Below are positions 43,113 through 54,479 of a DNA stretch of 60,570 bases, piece after piece. Within the stretch, counting starts at the first letter, position 1. Each line of letters starts with the position of its first letter. The position numbers and the translations under genes were made by a program. The DNA is from Zarea fungicola (taxonomy: Eukaryota > Ascomycota > Sordariomycetes > Hypocreales > Cordycipitaceae): contig FWCC01000076.1 in the NCBI GenBank assembly GCA_900169235.1, positions 1 through 60,570 on the forward strand, given 5' to 3'. Below the pieces are notes generated by a model. The model ran no database searches. It saw only the letters and a program-made list of their open reading frames with translations, and was not told where the DNA came from.

Positions 43113-45220
43113 ATGGGCGAAACTACAACAATGCTTGGCAATGTGATGAATGAGAGCAGTCGCGAGACGCACCAAGCGACACTGACGGCCTCGGGCAAGC
43201 ATCGGTCCCGAAGCGGCTGCCTCACCTGTAAACAGAAACATGTACATCAAAGTGTCTTGCTGCGAGGAGAAATCGTTTGCTGACAAGCTCAAAGGTGAAA
43301 TGCGATGAAGCGAGACCGACCTGTCGAAAATGCGCCCAGAAAGGCCTTGTCTGTGGTGGGTATTCGCAAGGCTACACCTGGTCCTACAAGCACCAACCTG
43401 GCCGGCGCAAATCAACCACCTCGACGAGGAGGAGATTGTCGCAGTTATCTGAATATGATGGAACAACACTCGGCGGCCCAGAAGAACTTGTTGCCGATTC
43501 AGTCGCAGTCGAGACGAGTTTCTCGCCCCTACTGACTTTTGATGGTTTCGACACCAATTACACCATGGCCTCAAACGACTTTGAGACGGATATCCACTCC
43601 TCCATGGCGGATGCTTGGGTGTCGCCGCCGCTCTTTGTCAACGAAGATGTACTGTCATGCCTCACCCAATCGCCAGGTGGAGAGCAGAGAAATTTGGCGC
43701 CTGGCCTGCCCGAATTGCAGCTGGCGACCTTTAGACGTTATGCTGGATCATCGGACAAGGTCACGATTCCTCCACGACTTACCGGTGGGCCAGAGGCAAC
43801 AGAAGCTCTCATGGCCAACTGGTTTGAGCAAGTATGCCCGGCTTGGTCGGCGTTTGACTCGTGTCTGAACCCGAACCGAAAGATTGCCACCGAATTGATG
43901 CACCAGTCTGCATCCGTCTTCAACACTCTTCAAAGCATGTCGGCTTGCTTTCTGTCGGCAAGACTGCCGCAAATGACTGGACCGGCATTACGGTTGCTAA
44001 AAAAGGCTGCCGCATCTGTTACTGTTGAGGCCGACGCGGTACGAAAGAAAGATGTATTAGATACAGTCCCCACTGCGGTGCTCTTCTCGCTGTTCTGTCT
44101 GGGGACGTCGGTTTGCTGGCTCGATGCTCGACGGCTTGGTCTGCCGTTCCTCAGAGAAGCCAAAGATTTGTTACAGCGCTTGTCCTGGATACCATTCAAT
44201 GCTAGCGAAGATCAACTCGAGATGCTGGCATTTTTCAGGAAGAGCCTTGTGTACTGGGAGATGCTATTGTCCTTTGTCGATGACTACACTCCATCCACAG
44301 ATGGCAATGGCGCTGACACTAATTATGAGGCTTCATCAGTTCATGACATCAGATCTACCAACACAGATTTGTTCCTTCATCCTTGGACTGGGATTTCAAC
44401 TCAGACATCACGACTATTTACTCGGTCAATTACCCTTTGCCGATCATATCGACGCAGAATTTCGAAGCCAACTGGATCCGAAATCAGCGCTTCGGCAGCA
44501 ATCCGCGAGATAGAAGAGGCCAAACGGCTTGAGCAGCACTTGAATAGCCTGGAATTCACGTCTATTGTCCCGGTTAGCCAGACCGGTGATGAGAAGACGC
44601 CTTGGGTACACCTTGCGTATGTGGCAGAGGCATATCAACTGGCTTCATTGCTGCAACTGTACTTGACGTTTCCAGATCTGGTGGCGATGCGTCTGTCGCT
44701 TGAAACTGGCATCCAACCATCTGGTCCCATTACCTGCGATAAATGGACTATCCCACTTGCAATACGTCTCACTAAGCTGCTGGAGCAAATCCCCCCCGAG
44801 TCTGGGAGCCGTGTTGTCCAGCCGCTGCTGTATATCTGTGCAAGCAGTGGCCTCTGCTCCAACCTCGCGACAGACTCACCAGAGTCAGGATACACGGATG
44901 ATCTAGAAATTGATACCTCGGCTCCGGTTACAAGTGGTTCACTGGAGATCTTGGGCTATATCGACCAGATGGATACCGCTGCCGGCAAGCCAGATAGTGC
45001 GCCGGTACAGAAAATTGCTATTGAGCTTGCTAATGCTCGGAACATTATAATGCGACGGCTTGACATGTTGGAGTCTTCTCTACAACCGCGTCCAATCATG
45101 GTTGCGAAGGAGCTTGTGAAGGCTATTTGGGATCTCTATGATGATGAGAATCGTGGTTGTGCGACTGGGCACTGGTTGGATGTTATGGAGGCTCACAATT
45201 TGCGTTCATTATTTGGATGA
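43113..45220 (+). CDS. Zn2Cys6 transcription factor (Fungal_trans_2 type)
   Basis: Two exons, 43113-43241 and 43295-45220, split inside the zinc cluster by a 53-nt phase-0 intron; splicing gives 684 residues. The joined cluster is C-X2-C-X6-C-X6-C-X2-C-X6-C (GCLTCK...VKCDEARPTCRKC...VC) at residues about 36-62, followed by the basic linker HQPGRRKS. The middle region (ANWFEQVCPAWSAFDS, STELMH-like and SMSACFLSARLP stretches) fits the Fungal_trans_2 family that includes the UGA3 and ARCA regulators. An ATG further downstream in exon 2 would lack half the cluster, so the intron is needed. Placed between the permease and catabolic enzymes, it is a likely pathway-specific regulator of the cluster. 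Confidence 0.9.
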
Positions 45221-45368
45221 GGAGTTCTGTACGCTGTGTTTCTATTTCGGCTACGCATTTCCGCATGCCCATGTATCTACTGACCACCCCTTGTCTGTGT
45301 CCAAACTGGTCAACATAATAATGCCTGCTTCTTCTGTGTCTAAACCTGAGTGCCCATTACACCGCCAT

Positions 45369-45734
45369 TTAAAAGTCGTTCTTGTTGCGCTGACCAACGT
45401 AAAACGCCAGCCCATAGTCGGATGTCTCAAATGTAATGGTGGACCCTTTCGGGAAGAAGACCACATCACCGGGAGCAGCGGCTGTTGTTTGGCCAGTAGT
45501 ATCGGTAATTGTGAAGTTGCCCTCGAGAAAAATCTTCATCTCGTCGTACTTGTATGTATATTTCAATGGCTCGCCCTTTTTAAATCGGAACAAACCAGCC
45601 GAGATTGGCTTGTCTGAGGTTCCCTCGCTGGAGAAGAGATCACCGAGGTAGGCATTGTCGCCAGCGAGAAGTGGGATCTCGAACTTCGATGTGGCTTGTT
45701 TGTAGAACTGGAAGGCTGGTCCCTCGGCGGCCAT
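45369..45734 (-). CDS. EutQ-like cupin protein
   Basis: 121 residues, single exon, a one-domain cupin. The cupin motif 1 and 2 regions are KYTYKYDEMKIFLEGNFTI and APGDVVFFPKGSTITF, the latter with the usual PGD turn. This subgroup is annotated in fungi as ethanolamine-utilisation EutQ-like or DUF861 proteins. The typical metal-binding HxH is absent (YKYDE instead), so a metal-dependent reaction is doubtful. It ends 149 bp from the convergent regulator gene. A role in sensing or handling a small amine is inference from name and context. Confidence 0.75.
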   Translation of the reverse strand: MAAEGPAFQFYKQATSKFEIPLLAGDNAYLGDLFSSEGTSDKPISAGLFRFKKGEPLKYTYKYDEMKIFLEGNFTITDTTGQTTAAAPGDVVFFPKGSTITFETSDYGLAFYVGQRNKNDF

Positions 45735-46344
45735 GATTGCACGATTGACTTGAGAGATGAATCCAAATTGAAATTGATAAAGAAAATGGCTCTTGAAAAT
45801 GGAGCAAGTAATGATAAGATTAGTGAATTTTAACTAACGCGAGCATGCGTACTTCAAGTACTTTGAAGAGAATACTGCAGGTTGAGCTCCACCGAACCGT
45901 ACCAGGCGATGATTCCCGACAACAGGATTGCGCAATTTTCGGATAAACAGACACTGTTGCCGAGGAATCAGTTCATCCCGAATGAAAATCCATTACCTGA
46001 TTATCCTTGAATTGAGTCCCCAGGTCAGCTGCTCACAATCTGGTACGTTGCTTCGTGTAATTCCTATTTAGGCAATGCTTTCCTTAGCCGGGAGTGGCGG
46101 TCGCCTGAGAAAAATGATTGAGAATGAGCCGTACAAGTTAGCCGACAGTGTTTTGACTATTGTTACAGCCAGGTACCACGAAAACTACTCCACACAACTT
46201 GGACAGTGATAACTAGCCCATGGTATATCCGTAGGTGGAGGTGTGCCATCCCAAATGGTATGCAGAGTTCGACAAGTCCAAACCTAATGCTCGATTGCAG
46301 TTACAGCACCTCTCGTTTTTTAATCATTGTTTTCATGCAGTAAA
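45735..46344. promoter_or_regulatory. divergent promoter region, cupin / DUF3445 genes
   Basis: 610 bp between two divergent start codons. No motif was recognised beyond that layout. Confidence 0.4.
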
Positions 46345-47547
46345 ATGTTGCTAATTGAAACATTCTACTTTCATGGAATTCGGGGAGCGGCTGCTTGTGC
46401 GGTGTTTGCGTTTGTCTTTGCAGTGTATAAAGGTTTACGGAGCCCAAAGCAAGTGCACCAATTTGTTAAAGGCGGCGGCAAGGCAACGTGTGCAGAGAAG
46501 AGACAAAGAACAAACGACTTCAAGACTCCAACTCCTCCACCATATCCTGTGTGGTCCATTGAATCGACAAAACCTCTCCCGTATCGGGCTTTCAGATATG
46601 GGCCAAAGTACAATGTGACCATGGGACTTCGTTCCATCAACCCGATTGAATGGATCGAGCTGGACAACAATTTCCCCAGGTTCCATGCAGACAAAGCAGT
46701 GCGCCTCAGAGAGCGCAGCGACAAGTGCGTAAAGACTCATCCCGATGCCTTTCCCGCGGCAATTGAGCTGCTAGAGGAGCTTTCAAACTATTTGCCGGCA
46801 CGCTACCCTAGCCTCTACAAGCGAACAGCAACTGGAATTGACAACTTATGGTCGGGCGAGTCTTTCAACATCGAAGAGCGCCCGCTCCGTGAGGACCCAA
46901 TGGCCATTTGTGCGCGCCTCGTACAAGACGATTTGGCGCTCATGTTTGAGCAGCCCGATGGACAGTACCGACTGCTCGCCGGTGCCATTTTGTTGGCGGG
47001 ATTCTGGAGGCTCTCTGACAAATTCGGGATGACATTGTCAAGCATCCACACTTCGGGCGAAGTTCCCCATTTCCGCGAGAAACTCGAATCTGGCATGATG
47101 AAGTTTTTCCAACGGCTAAAATCCGAGACTTTCTACGCGCGGAATAACTACTTTATTCAAGTCGACGACTGCCTGCCGTGGAGTCCCAGCATTGGCAACG
47201 AAGACGACCCAGTTGTGAGCTGGGGAACAGCAGAGAAGAACAAAGTCATCAATCACCACTGGTTTCGCTCCGAGAGACAAACGCTCCGCAGGCTTCCCAA
47301 GACTGGTGCGATTTGTTTTACAATTAGAACGTATTTTCACACAGTGACCGACATCGTCAAGGAAGACTACGTTCCCGGGCGACTTGCCAGTGCGGTTCGC
47401 AGCTGGGACAATTGGGTTTCTCACTACAAGGGCAGGGAAATGTATGGGGACGTCCTGTTGGAATACCTGGACAAGAAGCATGAGGAACAGGTACAGAATG
47501 GCTTGGATCTCAGCAAAGAGGACGACGTTCGACAGTATCCGTGGTAA
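46345..47547 (+). CDS. DUF3445 protein, heme-dependent oxidative N-demethylase-like
   Basis: 400 residues, single exon; the ATG at 46345 is chosen because the longer frame begins with TTG. Residues about 10-31 form a hydrophobic segment (GAAACAVFAFVFAVYKGL) that probably anchors the protein to a membrane, with the rest in the cytoplasm or lumen. The body matches the DUF3445 (HODM-like) family: MGLRSINPIEWIELDNNFPRF near the start and QTLRRLPKTGAICFTIRTY near the end. A bacterial member is a heme enzyme of PAS-type fold that demethylates dimethylamine to methylamine and formaldehyde. Many fungal members are uncharacterised. Next to a copper amine oxidase it could supply primary amine to it. 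Confidence 0.8.
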   Translation: MLLIETFYFHGIRGAAACAVFAFVFAVYKGLRSPKQVHQFVKGGGKATCAEKRQRTNDFKTPTPPPYPVWSIESTKPLPYRAFRYGPKYNVTMGLRSINPIEWIELDNNFPRFHADKAVRLRERSDKCVKTHPDAFPAAIELLEELSNYLPARYPSLYKRTATGIDNLWSGESFNIEERPLREDPMAICARLVQDDLALMFEQPDGQYRLLAGAILLAGFWRLSDKFGMTLSSIHTSGEVPHFREKLESGMMKFFQRLKSETFYARNNYFIQVDDCLPWSPSIGNEDDPVVSWGTAEKNKVINHHWFRSERQTLRRLPKTGAICFTIRTYFHTVTDIVKEDYVPGRLASAVRSWDNWVSHYKGREMYGDVLLEYLDKKHEEQVQNGLDLSKEDDVRQYPW

Positions 47548-48226
47548 TAGCCAATTATTAGTTTGATACGATTATATAAATTTCGCCCGCATTTAGACTA
47601 TTATACTTCTCCAAGCCCTTGTGACTCTTCTCTAAGCCTGCTTACACTTGGCCTACTGTATTGCAGGAATCTCATAGCAGTCTGGCAAGTATAATATCTG
47701 CCTCTACATAAAAGCCAGGTCTTGCAACTAGCTTCGAATATGCCGCTACTGCCCTGGGCACCATGTCCCGCTGTCTTATTGCCGTATAGTCCTGGTAGAA
47801 GCCGTAAAGTCTCGACGCAAACTTCCCCCGGCTACACGCATCAACAGAGAGAGGGCACGCCACTTTCAGAAATTCAGCCATTAATGCTGGGAGATAAGGC
47901 CTCGTCCAGAGGTTGTCCCGTATTTGCTATGGCTCTTCAACCAAGTCAAGAATGCGGGGGAAGGACGCCACGCCACACAGCCTTCCGGCAAAAATTCCCC
48001 AAAACGGCAGCACTAGGCGTATCTCCAAGACAGCTATCGGCGGGGTGGGTGTGGCTCCGGGTGTGCGGGCTTGAGATAATTGTATAGCTTTCAAACTGTT
48101 CGGCTGGTAAATGAATCGGCCGAGACTGTGAAGCCTCAAAAGTGCATTGTTTCCTCAGCGTTGCGCAACATTTCCTCTTAGTATAGCCACTGGCGAAACA
48201 CTGCATCATCTCAGAACATCAGAATC
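47548..48226. other. spacer upstream of the amine oxidase gene
   Basis: 679 bp between two same-strand genes. It probably holds the amine oxidase promoter. A minus-strand frame at 47672-47881 is not supported by any motif. Confidence 0.5.
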
Positions 48227-50529
48227 ATGGTTTCCCACCACCCACTAGACCCGCTGTCCGCGGCAGAGATTCAGGTGGCCGTCGCAGTCGTGAGGGCCAC
48301 ACATCAGAATGTTTTCTTCAACATCGTCAACCTCCACGAGCCGCGCAAGGCCGAAATGACCAAGTGGCTGGAAAATAGGTCCTCCAGTGTTCGGCCCCGT
48401 CGTGTTGCAGATGTATGCGTTATTGCACCAGGCGGTAGAGTCGGTGATGGACTTGTTGATCTTGCCGATAAAAGGATTGTTCAATGGAACTGGGTTAGAG
48501 GGAAACAACCAATTGTAAGATCTGAAATGGACTTCCCGAAGACGCATAATTACTTACCTCAATGCAGATTACTCTGGAAGAGTTGCAGCTAGTTGAGCAT
48601 GTTGTTCGCACAGACCCAAAGGTTATTGAGCAATGCGAGATTAGCGGCATCCCCCGAGAGGAGATGCACAAGGTGTACTGCGATCCCTGGACAATTGGCT
48701 ACGATGATCGCTTCGGCAGCAATGTGCGTCTTCAGCAGGCACTGATGTACTTTCGTCCCAATTTGGACGACTGCCAGTATCAGTACCCGCTGGATTTCTG
48801 CCCCATATACGACGCCGACAAGCAACGCATTATTCACATTGATATCCCCCCTACGCGGCGGCCACTCAGGCGGGAGCCGCCCATCAACTACCACTCTGAT
48901 GCCATCAAGGCGCAAGGCGGCTTTCGCACAAACTTGAAGCCTCTTGAAATCTCGCAGCCAGAGGGCCCTTCGTTTTCTCTAAATGGCCGCGAGATTGAAT
49001 GGCAAAACTGGTCGTTTCACATCGGTTTCAATTATCGTGAGGGAATTGTCCTGAGTGATATCGGATATAATGACAAGGGCAATCGCCGCTCAATTTTCAA
49101 CAGGCTTTCCTTGGTGGAGATGGTTGTGCCGTAGTAAGTTCCGTCTGTGTTTAAATCTGAGGGGCTTTGGCGACTGACAAAACTTAGTGGCAACCCTGAG
49201 CACCCTCACCAAAGAAAACATGCCTTTGATCTAGGCGAATACGGCGCCGGCTACATGACCAACAGTCTCAAGCTTGGTTGCGACTGTAAAGGCTATATTC
49301 GCTACTTGGACGCTGAATTGCCCTCCCGCGATGGCAGTGTTCGGCATGTCAAGAACGCTATCTGCATTCACGAGGAAGACAACGGCATCCTGTTCAAGCA
49401 TACAGATTTCAGAGATGACTCCGTTATTGTCACACGAGCCCGGAAGCTCATCATCCAGCAAATCTTCACAGCCGCCAACTACGAATATGCCATTCAGGTA
49501 AGCCCAGGTGTCGTCGAATCTTTAGGATATATCGCTGACCATTCGTCTGCTATAGTGGATATTCCATGTAAGTTTCTCATATCAAATTCTTCATGGATGG
49601 TGATCAAGAGCTAACAATATCACAGCAAGATGGAACAATTCAGCTCGAAATTAAGCTTACCGGAATATTAAATACGTACTCGATTGCAGACGGTGAAGAC
49701 TCACATGGATGGGGAACCGAAGTTGCTCCTGGTATGTACGGTACCACACCGCCTCTGATCCTTCGCTAATGACGGTGCAGGTGTAAATGCACATAATCAC
49801 CAGCATTTATTCTGCTTGCGAATTGACTCCAATATCGATGGCCCCAACAACACCGTGTTTATGGTTGATGCGGTGGCCTCCGATGACCCCGTTGGCAGCT
49901 CCAACAACAAATATGGCAACGCATTCTACGCCAAAAAGACCAAACTTAGCACCACCGGGCAAGCCAAGACCGATTATAATCATGCTACATCCAGAACGTG
50001 GGATTTATGCAACACGAACAAACTTCACCCGTCTAGCAAAAAGCCAGCTAGCTACAAGCTTGTGAGCCGCGAAGTACCTGGACTGCTACCTAAGCCAGGT
50101 TCACTGGTATGGAAGAGAGCAGCATTTGCTCGGCATGCGGTTCATGTCACCAAGTGTCAGTGTTGACTCGATTTTTTCGGCTTGTATTCACTCCATCTGT
50201 GCTAACTAGTTGTAGACCGTGATGATCAACTCTGGCCTGCCGGTCGGCACGTTCCCCAGACATCAGGAGAGACTGATGCGGACGGCTTGGGTGAGTGGGT
50301 TGGCAACGGATCGGAATCCATTGAGAATGAAGATATTGTGCTGTGGCATACTTTTGGATTGACTCACTTTCCTGCACCGGAAGATTTTCCTATTATGCCC
50401 GCTGAGCCTATGACGGTTCTGCTGCGCCCACGAAACTTCTTCCAGAACAATCCCGCCATGGATGTTCCACCACAAAGATGCATCACTGCTAGCCAAGTCG
50501 CCGGCAAGGGCTCAGTGTCCCGGTTGTAA
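48227..50529 (+). CDS. copper amine oxidase, peroxisomal
   Basis: Seven exons: 48227-48514, 48568-49133, 49188-49497, 49556-49567, 49626-49731, 49781-50155 and 50216-50529, giving 656 residues, the usual length for this family. Exon 4 is only 12 nt (W-I-F-H) and is needed to bridge AIQ to QDGTIQLEI. Key residues are the catalytic base D299 (HAFDLGEYGAG), the topaquinone precursor Y383 in NYEY, and copper ligands H434 and H436 (NHQH) and H603 (LTHFPAPED). The C-terminus S-R-L is a peroxisomal targeting signal type 1. The enzyme oxidises primary amines to aldehyde, ammonia and hydrogen peroxide. It follows the DUF3445 gene on the same strand. Confidence 0.95.
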
Positions 50530-50778
50530 AGCGATGGGCAGCGAAATATTGAGCATTAGCTATGGTAGATATATATTTATTGAATTAAGAGTTTGACTCG
50601 ATCTGTTGTTTCAAGTAAAGAGCACTCATTACTAAAAAAAAATGTTGTAGAACTGTCAGGCCAAGCTACATGCCGAAGCGACTTGCCTTTGGTCAAAGTT
50701 ATGCTCATAGCAATGAGAACCTCCAGGGCACCAATTAAAAAAATCATAATAAAATAAGCCTGATTTCAAGAATCGAAT

Positions 50779-52197
50779 TCAAACCAACGCATCTGTGCTA
50801 TCCTGCGACTGCAGATGAGATGCCCTTTCGAAGCTGCTTGTAGCAACCGTTGGTGATTGTTGGTGTGTTGCAGTTTTTGCTGGTTTTGTCTGCCGACCGA
50901 TCGTGAAATCACCAAAATAGCTTTTAAAAGCGCTCCAAGACGTAAAGACATAAATAATAGCGTTCCAGAACCCTTGAAGTGGCAGTACAATAGCGCTCAT
51001 GTACTCCAGGGCAACATTGGTCGTGCCAGGATGCACAAAAGTGAATACCCTGTTTGCGCTCGATGGTATCCAAGTAATGAGGAGGACAGCAAAGAAAAGC
51101 ATGGCTGTCTTTGTATACGCCGAGGTGGCATTGTGATGGTCGGAGTAGCTTTTTTTGAGAGTATGAATAGGTCGCGGGCGCGGTGCAGCATGATGTGGCT
51201 GGGTTGCTGTGGCCATTTCTGTTGGTTTCGTGGCAACCTTTGGGGAAAATGGGATCACAAGGTCTTCTTTCAGAGGCTCAAGACCAGAAGAGATGAAAAC
51301 AGCGTAGCTTCCACTCTCGCGGCGACGTTGACCCGATAACCCGACAGCCCGCTGGTCAATACCCTCAGAAGTCACAGTAATCTCGACAGTTCTCGATGCG
51401 CTTGTCGGGCGATCGTATAGACTGTACCTGTTGGATATGTCGACTGTGTACAGTTGCTTGCGGTTTTTGTAAATGGTACAGCCGGTTCGAATATAGATGC
51501 CGAAAATAATGACGATCATGACCCTGTGAGTGTTTCTGTGTCAGCTCAGACTATTCACAATAGTTGGTGAGTTAAAGGGGCTGCTTGAATGTAAAGCGTA
51601 CCAGACAGGTCCGTAAAATGTTAAAATGCGCCAAATGTCCCACTCAGAACTTATCCAGCACCAAAGAACGGCGTTACCATAAACAAAACCGCGTCGCTCC
51701 GTGTTGACAAATATGTACGTCAAGGCTGGGATAAAAGGAATACCATAGCAAGCAAAAAGATATGGTACCTCCATCTTGCGTAGCCGTCTAGCATCAAACT
51801 TGTGATAGAAAGTAAGATGAACATTGATAGCCATGGCTAAAGCCCAGTATGCGTCAGCTACCATAAACCTTGCATCTTTTGTTAGCAGTGAAACTCAGCG
51901 TGTGACAAAAGAAGAAGAAAAAACCATTCAAAGTTACATTTGAATTAAAAATGCCTGAAGCTGGCAGGCCGCTGACCTAGGCGACATAACATAAACGTTT
52001 GTCATCAGCGTCCCTACGTTGGTCATTGCATTGCCAAACGATGCATAGAATACCATTCTATTAATAGGTTTGTGGAAGGTCTTCGAGAGACAAAACGTGC
52101 CGATGACGAGGACACATCCTAGTAGTGACAGACTGGACGATACCCGCTCGATGATGGCAATTTCATTCAACTGTTGCGGCGTGAGCCCTTTTGCCAT
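50779..52197 (-). CDS. cAMP-receptor-like G-protein-coupled receptor
   Basis: Three exons, 51938-52197, 51602-51868 and 50779-51523, with 69- and 78-nt introns, both phase 2, give 423 residues. Seven transmembrane segments can be placed: four or five in the first 230 residues and two near the end (AMLFFAVLLITWIPSS, ALEYMSAIVLPLQGFWNAIIYVF). The HKPINRMVFYASFGNAMTNVGT start, YWALAMAINVHLTF in TM3 and GNAVLWCWI motifs match the Dictyostelium cAR-like (class V) fungal receptors. A long cytoplasmic loop of about 120 residues between TM5 and TM6 is Ser/Thr/Arg-rich. Ligand is unknown. It is convergent with the amine oxidase gene at 249 bp. Confidence 0.85.
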
Positions 52198-54479
52198 GAT
52201 GATGCTGAGACCAGATCAAATAACAAGAGCAAGGGTGTGTTGGTCGCGGGACTAGTTTTGGCGACATTGAGATCCGACAGCCGAAGGGACTGAAACAGTA
52301 ACGGGGAGCCACCCTTGCCTTATATGGCTGCCGAATTCCTCTGTTGAAGACATTGACATGTTGGCGCGCGGAATAACCCTCAGCGGGAACCAATTTGACG
52401 TTGGGGATCAATCGCGACTGCCGAGTTATCTTTGCTTTAGTCTAGAGCCCAACATGGTAAACGGGAGGGGGGTGACAAGATTTCGGCGGTCCGTGAGTAG
52501 AACACGGTTTCTTATTGAAACTTTAACATGCTTTGTGGTGTGGATCGACAGCGAGAGCCAGACGATTCCTAAAGAAGAAAGGCAAGGCTTGCAATGGCTT
52601 GCAATAGCCCAAAACGACGACGGCGTATGATGGTACTTAAGATTAAACCTTTGAAGAAGAGAGACACCATGGCATTAGTCACGACATCTGAGACTAGTTG
52701 GAGCTATATTGGTTGAAACCGTTGCAATTTTAGGCCGATAGTGCATTTACTTACGCTCTGCATGTAGCGTCCAACTCTAACTACCGTTTGCGGGGACTAT
52801 TTTCGAGGACTAGGACACATCAAGAATTTCTTCGGTTAGCATACAATCACTGACTTTGCAGGCCGAGTAAACTTGAAAGGACCCTGGCCATTGTCAGTTT
52901 CCCAAGGAAGAGTAATAACAGGCATTCTCTAAAAGAATTTGCTGAAGAAATTTTTTAATCTAATTTGCAATAGCTACCTTTTAGCCGAGGAGATTTTTGC
53001 ACCGCAGGTGACGCTTGCTCTTTGCCTCAAATGGCGTTCCTTCTAATAAATCTAAATCGAAGTGGAAATTACACCAGGAGCGCGAGTCGGATTATTCCCA
53101 CATCCTTCTGTCTGCACCGTTGACCAAGGCTCACACTACAAGCAGTACTAAAACATGTTCATTTCCACAACTGAGATAAGACCTACTTTACCATAAGCCC
53201 TATAGAATACCTACCAAGGCAACCGGAAAATCCCTGCATTGGCAGCAGTACTACACCAGTTGAACAATGCTGCCCGGACCTCGGTCCACTTCGTAAGCGC
53301 AAGTGTGATTAAAGTTTTATTGTCTCAACAGCGCAGATTTTTAGTAAAAGCAGTCCCATGCGCATTTTGGGTTTGCGATTCAAGACATTCCCCAAAAGGA
53401 TCACGGCGTACTGGGTGGAGTTTGTCCACCGTCGCCGTGACAAGTAACTAGTCCATTCTATCGACCCAATATGGAAGAGCTATTGGTCGGTGGATGCCCG
53501 ACGCACACCCTGGGACTGGTTACGTACAGTTTAGGGGCCGAGTACCGGCAGCCGAGGCCAACTTACAGGACGCGATCGGCGCCCAAACAAGCTCAAGCCC
53601 GTTCGAGAAGCATTCAATTTAGACATTTATAGCGACGGAGGCGCCATCCATACATGATTCGGTTACACATACATTATTGTTGTCATTTCCGCGGAGGCCC
53701 CTGTTAAAGCATCAGCATGGTAGCGGGACACCCTGCTCTTTCCGAATCGACTTTCCTCATCCCTGGTCAGTCATAGTGTCCTCCGAAAAATATCGGCAGA
53801 GTAGCAGACGGCTACGTATTCTCAATGGCAGATTTATTTGACTCGGAAAGACCCGAAAGCTGCTTCGATGCTGCAAGAACCACTCCACTCGATGATGGCA
53901 AGTGGACTGCGGCGCGTGATGAGACAGCCAGCTCTGGCAAAGTTGTCGTGCGCCACCACGTGTACTTTTGCCGGCTATTTTGCTGGGAATAGATTACTCA
54001 ACTGCCTTGGCCCAACAATGAAGGGATTATTAACTACTTGAGTGCCTGTCGCAGTACGGTCTCTAGCCACGGTGACTTTACAGCCGCTGTATAAATGCAT
54101 CTCGTGAGCACAATAGCCATCGAGTTGTATTGTCTGGCTAGGTCGACCCTTTTCCGGCGTCCGTGTGCTCGGAAGAAAATCTTTCGCGCAAGTATCAATA
54201 AAGTTATTATTGATAACCATCAGCTAACTTTTTACTAGTTTCTTTTTTTGTTATCTCTGTAGTTACACAGTCGCCAAATCATTGACACAGCTATCCTCTT
54301 AAGCTCAGGAAACTCCAACCATAATCTGTGCCAATTACGTACTAATCCTCCATGGACACGGCATATCTACTCATAGCGCGCAGTCGGCTGTCGAAACAGT
54401 AGATTAGCCAATTCCGAAAAGTTCAATGGCACTTGGCCCTCCAAGGCAGCTGACTCCTCTTGGAATGCCAATGCTCAAA
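52198..54479. other. intergenic, nothing recognised
   Basis: 2.3 kb upstream of the receptor gene. Open frames at 53239 and 53838 have no family character or introns; no gene is called. Confidence 0.5.

Noticed and set aside
47672..47881. 69-codon minus-strand frame between DUF3445 and amine oxidase genes
   Set aside because: Too short and without recognisable family or splice partners.
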